NCBI GenBank assembly: GCA_016748015.1
Contig: JAAOMT010000372.1
Coordinates: forward strand, 613,400-677,399
DNA: 64,000 nt
Direction of reading: 5' to 3'
DNA from: Geosiphon pyriformis
Taxonomy: Eukaryota > Glomeromycota > Glomeromycetes > Archaeosporales > Geosiphonaceae
The position numbers were made by a program, and so were the translations under genes. The notes under the pieces were generated by a model that was not told the origin of the DNA, searched no databases, and was given only the letters and a program-made list of their open reading frames with translations. Each line of letters starts with the position of its first letter. Positions within the stretch are counted from its first letter, which is position 1. This document shows, in pieces, positions 38,648 to 49,222 of this stretch.

Positions 38648-41600
38648 TTACTCTGATATATCCATACTAGTTTTGTACCTACCATGCATCTCATCAATAA
38701 AGTTTCGTCGTGCCGCATACCTAAAATAAAAAAGAAATAAGATTATTATTAATCACTAAAAAATGTAATAATCAATAATGTGGTGCAGACATACGGTCTA
38801 ATATGGGATTCTATACATTCCCGACATGCGTGGTGAGCTGATATAGTTGTATTGCGGACCAACATTCCCAGCGCATGTCGGCTCACTATCATCCCGTCCA
38901 CCAGTGGACCAATATGCTAGATATTTTATAGATATTAAGAATGTGATTAAAAAACAGAATAATAAAAGATGTATGCTTAACTTACCAGCGGATTTTCTGT
39001 TAATTTGAATACCGTCCCCCAAGTACTCTTTATTTTTGTTGATTTCTTTTCATTGATATTATTTTGCTGAGGCCCCAAAATTATGATTCTTATCCAATAT
39101 AAACCAGTGGCATTTTGCAAAGGATGTACAAATATATACACCATAGCTGACTTTATCTTTTGTAAAATGGTTGGGATCCCCTTTATCTCCTGGATCCATA
39201 CGATACATACATTATCATCCGCAGATATTCGTCGGAATATAGGTGATGTAATTTCTGCGCTATTGCCAGGAGATTTTTGGATAAGATAAGGTACATTGAA
39301 TATGAGCTCGACATTCCTATCCGCGAAATAAGGTGCAGTTCTGCAAACAGATGGTGTTAATTTGCCTTTGAAGCCTTGATGGGCCTCTATAGCAACCTAC
39401 GAAAATTGAGGATGTCAATTAATCAATCACAACCAACATTTGAGCCAAGAACAAAAATTAAAGACGAGAAATAAATTGTTACCGGCCATCCAAGACTATT
39501 CAAGAATTTTTCAAAATCTTCATTTACAGATTCAGGATTTATTATATGTTCATACGGTTCCTCGCCTGTTCGAGCATAAAACACGGAGGCGCTAATACAT
39601 TCGCGCCTGGAAAGTTCAAATCGCTTAACTGGAGGTTTCAAAGGTTCATTTGGTAAGATGCAAGTTCTAATATCACTTTTGAGACAACACTTACTCATGC
39701 AACCGATCAAGATGCTCTAAATCTCTAATAAACTTTTCTGAGATTCTCAATGGGACAACGCGATGGCGATTTTCTAAACTGAGCAGACCCATCTGGGACA
39801 TAAATAGCCGAAATGCCTGTGGACTGATCGCAACATAGAGATCATGTTTTTTTTATCTGGGAAGTAAAGGACTTCTAGCAAACCTTTATCATAAATTTAC
39901 CTTTCTAAATTGGCGTTCAATCGAGCCGGTATAGCTTTAAAGCTTTTAAAAAAAAGTTGGATGAATTTGTTGTGGAATGAGATCGAACGAACCCATCAAT
40001 ATCTCAAGCTAATTAATAACTCTCTACCTTTGACCACGTTGCCTTCCTGCGATCAAATTTTCTCCATTTTTCTGCTTCTGTGTCAATTTCCTTATAGCAT
40101 TATAAGCTCGCAAACTCTCGCTTCCATCCTTTAAGATCTTGTCCACACTAGGGATATAGACATTCTCGCTAAAAGCGAGCATGTTGGGAGCCATCACAGG
40201 GTCTTTCACTTCTTGGACATCGTGCAGTGAATCTAGAGGACTGTCAGCATGCAGAGATGGGGCTGAAGTATCGAAGTGTATGTTTAAATCAAATTGTTGA
40301 GCAGGACTAGGGACAGAAAGCAGTTGCGGCTGACTAGTATCCGGATTTTGAATATTATAACGCATATGCGATGTCCATGAATATTTTCCAGTGCTATCGC
40401 GGATCACGATGGTAACAGAAGGGGCTCTCACGGAATCATCAGGTTCAAATGAAGTATGGTCAAGTTCTTTGGCTGAAGTAGGTGTTCTCAGGTACTCATT
40501 CGAATTAATGCGTTGTAACTCTAACTTTTTTGGCATTTCAACAAAACCTAAGATTAATCGGCCGTCTATCAAGAAATATCGAACCAACTCGGGTATCGAA
40601 ACACCATCAAATTCGCGTTGATTCCTAATTTGATCCATGGCCAATTGCAAATCGTCCTTGAACAATGTCGATACCCGACTCGGACCAATGTGGTCAGCCC
40701 ATGCTGGAAAATTTCCTAGATGATTGATAATTTGAGTCATAGCAATCTCAGCCGCAATTTTGATGGCAACTTCTTCTCTTTTCCCTTGGTGTAAATTCAA
40801 ATGATTGTGCATAACATTTTCATTGCTCGAGGCAGCACCTCTATTGCCTCTCGGTAGAAATAATTTATTTGGTGTCGTTTCCTTGCGACTCTTTTTCTTG
40901 TCAGACGTTGATGGGGATAGTAATGTGTAATCATCTTCATATAAACCAATAGAAATACCACGACTAATCGTTGCAATCACTGCTTCATGACAATCACGAT
41001 CTCCAACTATCCATTGTGCAATAAGAATCCAACGAATCATGCATTCATAAGCACGTTCGATAAGGGGATAATTTATCGTCTGTGTTTTATTGATGATGTT
41101 AGTATAATTGTATTTACTAATAGGAAATGTTTATTCAAACAAGCCTGAAGATAACCACGTACTAATCCTCCATAACCGCCAGCCAGCAAGGTGTCAATAT
41201 AACGCGAAAACGCCAATACCAATTCTCGGGCGCAGTTCTACTTTTAAAGAGACAAAAAACATGTCATTGACAAAAATATACACTAAGAAATGAAATCTAG
41301 TAATTTACTTGCCTTACTATCCCTTTGTATAAAATCGTATAACCCAACAAAATCTTTTAAAACATCGAATGCATACAATGTTACATCCGAAGGAAGCTGC
41401 ATAGTCAGCACCTGATCAAGATAAAATTGATTGGAATTTTCGCATTATAAGGTCATCACCTCTCCACTTGGATAATTGTATAAAGATAGATTTACCTTTT
41501 CTTGAATAGTTTTGACAACTACTCCAACTAATCCAGGGCAAAAGGCAACGTCTTCCACAACATAAACGTTGATCAAATGAAGCAGATAACGAAGATTGTA

Positions 41601-43801
41601 AGAAGATTTCTCAGTTTTCAGTGATGTGAGAAGCAGCTCAAGGATGTAGAATTTTAACTTTAAAAGAAATTTAAACATAATATGTAAATACTCTTTGTGG
41701 GTATAAAATCCACAGTGCTTAAAAAGAAAAGATAATACATACAGCAGTAAATGGTTCAGTGGATGGTTGATTTTGTTTATCATCTCTAAGATCTTCTTCA
41801 GAATATAATACACGGATCTTGAAGAAGAGGTATATTGCTTTAAAATTTTATATGAATTGAAAATATATTCACAAGAATTAGAAATACTATTTAATCGAAT
41901 AAAAAGTAAAACTGACCAATTCATTAATAACAACTTCATCTGGGTCGTTAACTAAAGTCTTATCTCCGTTTTGATGTATTCCAAGTGTCCAATTCTCTTT
42001 CAAAGATACTCGCTCAAAATGGTTCGGCAAACACATTATAGTACTAGCTACTTTGATAGCAGCAAGTCGTAAATCTTCAAGAGGTACTACGGTATCAAAA
42101 TTTGATGCTAGCTTTGGTAATATTAATTTTATCCCGACCACAAAATCGGGTACCATCATTCTTACCCCCTCAAGTTCACTAGCGAAAAGGGAGTCAGTGT
42201 TCATAAGGATAGTAGGAAGGCAACTATGTACGCGCAAGCCTTCTGATAGAGCTCGATAGAATTGCGTAATATAAGTGCGTAAAAATTTTTCATGGCGCTG
42301 AGTTGAACAAAATATACGACAGAGAATACCATAGGCGATAGCTCTTCCTTTTTTAATTTCATCATCGTCCTGATTTAAAGCACATGCTTCAAAAAGCCAA
42401 GTGCCAAACATACGTAAAATCGTATTACCATCTGGCATCGTTAACAGAGCTGCCTGGCTGTCACGTGATGACATTTTTTGTTGGACTGGCTGACCTATTA
42501 ATTGAAATGAATCAATCACCCTCCCGATACCCGTTATTGCAAGGGCGAAATTTGAAGGCGGTAAGGCACAAGGATAATCTATGAGGTATATCATTCGATG
42601 CCATGCATAGTAGACAAATTCGGTGGGAAGATCCAGCCCAACATTGTAACCACCGACAGATATACTAACCATATCAGCACCTTCTTTCGGGCCATATAGT
42701 AATCTAGCAACACGTTGTGCTAATGCTAATGTAGTAGCATTCCATTGATGGATAGCTTGTGAGCGATGAGTCCAGAGGTTGAAACATTTTTTCAAAATAT
42801 TCCACATTTCAACATTCTGAATCTTGGATCTTAACCACAGTTCAAATAGCACCCTCAATAAATGTTCGCACAATTCATCTCCCATGCTAGTACCAGAAAA
42901 TCGTTTATCTAAATTACTATTATCTGTTGTTGTAATCGTTGATGGTTCTCTTAACAAACAATCAGTTATTCCCAAGACAACTTTCAAAAGCACTAGCCAT
43001 GTATCCTCTGAAAATTGTGGCCCTAAAGTACGCCCAGCCATAGTGAGCACAATTAAAACCCCTTTGCATAATTCAATATGTCGCTGTATATGAGTATAGT
43101 TAGAGGTGGTCTGATTTACTGAGGCAGGAAATCCTGGAGTAGTCGGCGTAGGTACTTGAGCAGCATTGGTGTTAGGGGTACGTGGCTGAAATAGTAAGGA
43201 ATAATGATGAAATATCACCTGTATTTTCCATAAAAGTGTCAATGTTTAATTCAAACTTTAAATTAATTTCTCCAGCTGAGAGTTATATTTCATCTAACCT
43301 GCCAAAATTCCTGCTCTTCAGGTTTTCCCGTTAGATCACGAATTGCAGCAGGTCTGAAATTTGGCTCAAACAACCATTGTGAATATAATTCTTTTGAATT
43401 TGCAGTAATTGCCATTTCCTCTAGAGGTAAAGCAAAACCCTGACCAATAGCTTCCATAACCCACCGTACGTGAGTGGGAGATGATAAAAGATTTGGATCA
43501 TGTGCCTGCAAAAGTGTCTGTGTGATTTCAGAGATAAGGACTTTTCTAACAACCAGAGGAAATTTTCCAAGGACATCGCTTTCTATAAATCGCGGATTTT
43601 TATGAATAACATTAAACTTTATTCTTCATTAATGATGATGATATTCTAACATTATTTACTTTTCAGCTTTGCTATTATCGGGACCTCCCACCGAATATTT
43701 TGAAAACTGTCCAAAAATAATCGTTTTCAGCTAAAAATATGGTCAAGCATACCAGAATCATGCTGAAGAAGCCCTAAATGAGAGATCCATTTCAAAAACA
43801 T
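38648..43801 (-). CDS. Ral GTPase-activating protein beta subunit-like protein
   Basis: Thirteen exons on the minus strand: 43801-43753, 43582-43299, 43185-41917, 41817-41743, 41657-41496, 41411-41313, 41237-41163, 41079-40028, 39823-39695, 39606-39483, 39396-38986, 38916-38795, 38720-38648. They sum to 3924 nt (1307 aa; animal RALGAPB is about 1490). The N-terminus (MFLKWISHLGLLQHDSE) resembles RALGAPB. The body is helical, with RalGAP-type motifs such as GTWLFEACAL and CRIFCS. The last about 285 residues form a Rap/Tuberin-type GAP domain (VFYARTGEE, FLNSLGWP, ADDNVCIVW, VHPL, GLYWIRI, HIGPLVGGMIVS). In animals the beta subunit partners a catalytic alpha subunit against Ral GTPases. One intron (41312-41238) has a GC donor. 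Faces the RasGEF gene head to head. Confidence 0.88.
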
Positions 43802-44399
43802 CGGATAAAATAAATTTTGTAGGTTTTGAAAGTAGAAGGATTTAAGATTCTATAAACTAAAAGGAAAATTTTTAGAGTTCATACTATTGATAGGAAATAC
43901 CTAGTTGAAGTTTAAAAATTGGATTCCCGTCTCGAAAAATAAAACATAGGCATTCTAACCACCAATTCGATAGTACGATTAATCGGTGACACCATTTTTA
44001 GGATTAACTATTACTGATTTGGTTCATAGAAACCTGAAGATTGCCACGAAATGTGGCTGCAAAATACCCTAATTACTAGGATAGCGATCGATGTCCATAA
44101 TTTTTGTGATTACCAGAAAATCAAAATTCATCCCCCTAACCCAGTTTGCAGCTCATCAAACGCGGAGCTGAGTGGCTTGCGCTCTGATTTGAGTTGTACG
44201 TAACTTTAATCAAGTTTTACCGTTAGCTGTTAGCGCAAAATCGCCATGAATCATGATGTCAATTTTTCGTAACACGCCCAAAAGGTCTGGCTAATGATTT
44301 AGAAGCTTCATCCCTTTATACACGGTTATACACCTGTCAAACCGTGAAAGTCGAATTTCTTGGGATAAGGCACGAACACTTTCAAGAAGCCTTAGTCAG
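43802..44399. promoter_or_regulatory. Shared 598-bp spacer between divergent RalGAP and RasGEF genes
   Basis: Lies between the two start codons and should hold both 5' UTRs and promoters. It has mixed composition, with none of the extreme AT decay of the repeats. I see no clear TATA element on either strand. The segment TTATACACGGTTATACAC (about 44317-44334) is a short imperfect direct repeat. Confidence 0.5.
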
Positions 44400-47300
44400 A
44401 TGATGGAAGAGATACAAAAGCTTGTTACGGAAGCAGCCACTCACCTGTCTTCGGGAAAGGTGAAGGTCGGTTCATTTGTTCTTTCTATTTCAAGAACCAA
44501 GCCAATCCCTTCTGCAGCTTAAAAATACGTACTCAAGTTGTTAATGGTCATAATTATAGGATGCATACTTTTCATATATAAGTGCACTCGACCTTGCTTC
44601 TAAAGAGTTGCAGAGGATTAAATTTATAAATAATGGTAAGCGCGCTTCCTGATAGAAAACCCTTCTTCAAAATCGAGTTCTTTCTAAAGATCTTAGTTAC
44701 CTCAATTTTCGACTGATATTTTAAAATATGTTACCTAAACAAATTTACGATAGATATTCAAAACTGATGCATATGGGTAGTCGGGAACAAATATTAGTTT
44801 TCTCTTTGCTTTATGATTAACGAATAGTAATTTTATGTAGTGGTGGCCTCAAAACCATCTTCAATAGCTTCAGTCTTCAATGTGTCCCGAACTTGTCTGA
44901 CATTTGCCGAAGATATTATTGTGAAGCATCAGCCACCTTCTACCTTGCGGAAAAACCAAAACCTCAATATTTCCATACATCTACCCACACCTTCACAAGA
45001 TGAACATTTCTTAGATCAAATACATTTAAAGGCGCCTCCAATACCACCAAAACCAGCTCGAAAGTCGGCAACAAAATTTGAAGAATCACAAATCTCGCCA
45101 ATAAAAGAAAGTCCAATATCTTTACCGTTAACTAAGCCACCACTACCACCCAAACCGACTCGCACTGGCAGTCTGAAGAAAAGTTTGAGGGATGTAGAAA
45201 TATTAGGAATAGGCATGGGTGCTCTATTAGAAAGAAATGAGAAGATACACATAAATAAAGATAAAGCGGTTGAGGTCGAAGGAATTGAGGTTGAAGATGA
45301 CGCAGATGGAGATGAAGCCGATACCTCGGATGATGATGAGGAGGATGATGATGAATATCTTGGTAGCAGCAATGGAGGTATGTTAAAACAATTATTTGGA
45401 TATATAAATCATGTGGATTTGCAATTGAAAATATTTTTCATCCTTTGAAATATCAATTAACTTCAACTCGATAGATTCCTATAGAAGAAAATCAGATGAA
45501 ACTTTAAATGTTTCTTTACCGACTCCAATACTACGTCGACGCTCGTCCTCTCCAAACATTTCAATTATTCCTACTAGGCGAAAACCCACATTGCCTGGAT
45601 TTCTTACTGATTCTCCAACGGATGAAGAAGGTCCGTATCCTTCACACAATAAAACAGCGTCTCTGGGAGCACCCTTTTTCGGAACAATATCAAGTTTTTT
45701 TGAACGTAGGTCCAGCTCTAATAGGCCTAATATGATACATGTTGTTCCTGAAGGAGCTGTGGATCCCAACAATGTGGTTGCGGCAAATATATTTAAAGAA
45801 ATGGACAATTCACCTAACTCCCCATTTTTAACAAGTTATTCAGATCATGTTCCAGAAATCCCAGTATCACCTCTATTGACACAGCATTCACAATTGGAAC
45901 AAAAAATTCGCAGCTTAGAAGCCAAATTACAGGAATACCGCACATTGTTAAGAGTGAAGCTAAATCCAGCAAGCGATTCGGGAAATATGAAAACACCTTA
46001 TTTGGATCTATCGGAGGAACAGATTAAGGAAGCCATTAAAGAATATGGAAACTTATTAGCAACTTCTAAGGAAGCTATTACTAGGAATAGAAACCTTGTA
46101 TTTAAAGCTACTGATCCCGAGATATTGGAATTCGCACCGCACATCATTGCTTATCAATTAACATTGATTGAATTTGCGATATTTCTGGAAATTGATCCCC
46201 AATCACTGCTCGTGCATTCGCCCAAAAACCCTGACCCCAAGATAACAGCATCTACAGATCTTTTTAATTATCTTACTCGTGTTGTTGAATATTCCGTCCT
46301 TTTGCCGCTAGAAGCTTCTGGACGAGCATTGGTGATTCATTATTGGGTTAAAGTTGCTGTAAAGCTGCATGAATTACGCAATTATCAAACATTAAAAGCT
46401 GTGCTTGCTGCATTGGGGACACCTCCGATCAAAAGATTAAAAAGAACATGGGTGTGCATTCCCAAAAAAAGTATGGCGAGGTTAGAAGTCTTGAATGAAA
46501 TTATGAGCGAGACAAGAAATTACGGAAAATATCGAGAAACAATTCAGCAGGAAGGATTTTATCGCAAGCCAACTATTCCGTTTTTAGGCACATTCATCAT
46601 GGATGCCACATATTTATTGGCAGCAGTCAAATCATCTGGTTTGACAATTAGTAGCAATGTGCCAAACCCCTCAGAGTTGAACAGTCTAGTGACATCAATT
46701 TCTTCACAATCAAATCAACAAGCTCAGGATGACATTAGAGTTCAAGATTTATTGCAAACAATGAAACGTTATCAAGATGGTCCAAAATATCAGGCTAAAC
46801 CACCTATCTCATATATCAAAGCATCAACAAAACATCATTTTCGAACAGCGAGTATTAGTGCTGCCTTATACCGTAGTGGAAACAAATATCATCACAGAAA
46901 CGAAGTACATGAGACAATTGATGAGCAGCAACAACTGATAACTCATTATTTATTGACACGAATCTGGCTTCCTGAAAAAAAAGTGGATGAATTGAGTTTG
47001 CTACGTGAGCCACCAAAACAAAAGAGTAGTGGATCTAACAGTCAACGCAATAGTGGTGGTAGAAACTCGGGAGGAACACTGAATGGGATGAGTTTAATAT
47101 CGAATTCTAGTAGCATATTTCGCGAGAGTACGGGTAGCACCGTTGGTGGAAGTGGAACAAGTACAGGGGGAAGTGCTAGCACCAGTAGTGGGATGGGGAG
47201 GACAAGTTCAATAAGCGGTAGTGGAGAGTCACGTCCAAATAGTATAGGGGATGGATTGGAGAGTATCTCAGTTTCACATGTGACAAAATTAGAGAAAGCA

Positions 47301-48062
47301 ACACCCATTAGTGAGAAAGAGTCAGGCAGCGGAAAAGAAAAGGAAAAAAGGAATATTACTGAAAAAGTCGGTAATTTTTTATTTCGACCACGAACCAGCT
47401 TAGATCGATCACGGGATGAGAAGGAAAAGCCAAAATATGAAGAGGTAGAAAAAGAAAACGTCGAAAAACCCGAGCATAGTCGTGACACAGAATCAACTGT
47501 TACGTACGCAGAGGTATTATCCGGAAATAATCCACCATCGAGTAAAAGGACTAGCTGGCGAACAGGTGCAATGCGAGTAATGTTCGGTGGCTCAGAACCT
47601 ACCGAATTATCCAAAACTCCGGTACCCATAGGAAAGATAAGCAATATTGCCTCCGGAAACGAAGATCCCCTTAAAAGTCCTTCCGCTATGTTCAATAAAT
47701 CGCCCGCACGTAATACATCTTCTATTTCAACGATAAGTAAAGCTTTCCCTTACTCCTCATATGCTTCCCGTCGTTCAATGGAAGAACCACGTTCGGCTAC
47801 TCCCCCTCCGCTACTTCCAAAACCGGCCGCACTATTGCAGCGAAGCGCTAGTGCCTCATCAGCTAGTAGTCGTAGCTCAAACACCAGTATAACTAACACC
47901 TATGCGGTTACTACGTCATTGGTCAGCAACAATAATTCTTTAAATGTTGTTACCGATCTTTCGGATGATGTGATAGAAGAAATGCATATTGCAATAGCCA
48001 GAAAGGTTGCCAACGAAGTGGTTGCCGCCGGAGGTGCAAGTGTGGAGAGAAGTCGACAATAG
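44400..48062 (+). CDS. Ras-family guanine nucleotide exchange factor (CDC25/RasGEF domain)
   Basis: Four exons: 44400-44459, 44560-44635, 44841-45377, 45475-48062 (3261 nt, 1086 aa). Residues 1-45 form a short helical module (QKLVTEAATHLSSGK, then DAYFSYISALDLASKEL), somewhat MIT-like. Next come proline motifs PPIPPKP and PPLPPKP (likely SH3 ligands) and an Asp/Glu run at about residues 195-220. A coiled segment (QLEQKIRSLEAKLQEYRTLL) precedes the RasGEF domain at about 445-615 (HIIAYQLTLIEFAIFLEI, EASGRALVIHYWVKVAVK, ALGTPPIKRLKRTW, PFLGTFIMDATYL). The tail is Ser/Thr-rich and low-complexity. It should load GTP on a Ras/Rap/Ral-type GTPase; the partner cannot be told. No clear REM domain is seen. 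Exons 1-2 rest on splice logic. Confidence 0.88.
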
Positions 48063-48960
48063 TCGGATTGCTGATTCATCTTGATTCTTTTGTGCACAGA
48101 TTGATGTGTATGTGTGTATATGTATTGTATATATGTGATGTCAAATTTATATATGCCTGTAAATATTAAAAACTTTGGCAAGAATCTTCTCAACTTCTTG
48201 ATACCCAACGAAACAATGTTATCATTGTTGTTGCTTGTACAAAAAGTTTATAGTAGAGAGAAGTTTTTGTATACAAATCAAATGGTGCAAGAAAATCGTG
48301 TGATTGTATTTTTTGTGACCATTAATATTTGTTTTTAATAAAAACAAATATCAATAAATAAACCAATTTGATATTCGAGAATGTTTATTTTAAAAATTGT
48401 CGATGGTTTCAGTATTATATAATTATCAGGTTAATAAAAAAAACAAAAAATCTGCAATTGTAGTTTATTAATACAAAAACATTTGAAATATAGTTATAGA
48501 AACTAAAATAACATGATAATATTAATATTTTGTATATAAAATATAAAAATAAACAAAAATCTTGAATAAGAATCAAAATTAGTCAAAATAATTAATTAAA
48601 TTAAAATAATAATAATAATTAATAAATGACAATATAATATAAAAATTATATAAACTTCAATGTAATAAAAAAATATAATAATATATAACAAATAATAACA
48701 ATAATATTATATTAATATATGTTTAATTATTAATTAATATTGAGTAAAATAACAATTAAAAATTACAAATTATTTATAGTAAAACAGCAAAATAACTTTA
48801 AACTGCTGATAAACTACCAAAAATTTTTAAATAATTTTTTCATATTGTTATTTATTAATGAAAATTTTATTTTTACGTTATGTTTAAAGAAATAATTTAA
48901 AAATTATAATTAAGAATTTCAAATTAAATTATAAAATATATTTATAACTAATATTATATG
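48063..48960. other. 3' UTR then AT-rich spacer
   Basis: The first 300 bases probably hold the RasGEF 3' UTR, with AATAAA hexamers at 48337-48342 and 48353-48358 as candidate polyadenylation signals. After about 48400 the DNA is AT-rich without frames. An abrupt change to GC-richer DNA occurs near 48961. Confidence 0.55.
48337..48358 (+). terminator. Candidate polyadenylation signals of the RasGEF gene
   Basis: Two AATAAA hexamers 16 bases apart, about 275 bases after the stop codon, on the correct strand. In AT-rich DNA such hexamers also arise by chance. Confidence 0.35.
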
Positions 48961-49222
48961 GTGTTGTCTTGACGAAAGTCCCGGGTGGCTGGTCACGTGT
49001 TAAAAACGCATGATCCACGTCTATAGTAGCTAGAGTAGACCTCACTTAGTTAAAGCATTTAAAAAAATATTATGTGGGGCGTGCTGCAACAAAACTAAAA
49101 TTCGGATATTTCCTTTAACTCACTTTCATCTTAACATAGTTTTCTGTGGCGGCATAAAACGCTTGTGACTTAGAGAATTTTTTTTTCACCGAACGCGCAT
49201 CAATTGTTTGTTTATCATCGAA
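48961..49222 (+). promoter_or_regulatory. Upstream region of the 49.2-kb gene
   Basis: Composition jumps here from AT-rich spacer to mixed sequence with CpG (GACGAAAG, CCCGGG, GGTCACGTGT, ACGCAT). A CACGTG hexamer lies at 48994-48999. No TATA box is evident. Likely promoter and 5' UTR. Confidence 0.4.

Noticed and set aside
44840-44842. GTG as a start of the RasGEF protein
   Set aside because: It spans a splice acceptor (TTTTATGTAG); two upstream exons beginning with ATG at 44400 join in phase.
45016-45372. Serine-rich frame opposite the RasGEF gene
   Set aside because: Antisense shadow of the acidic and proline-rich coding exon.
47042-47695. 217-codon minus-strand frame
   Set aside because: Antisense shadow of the Ser-rich RasGEF tail, which has coherent domain context on the plus strand.
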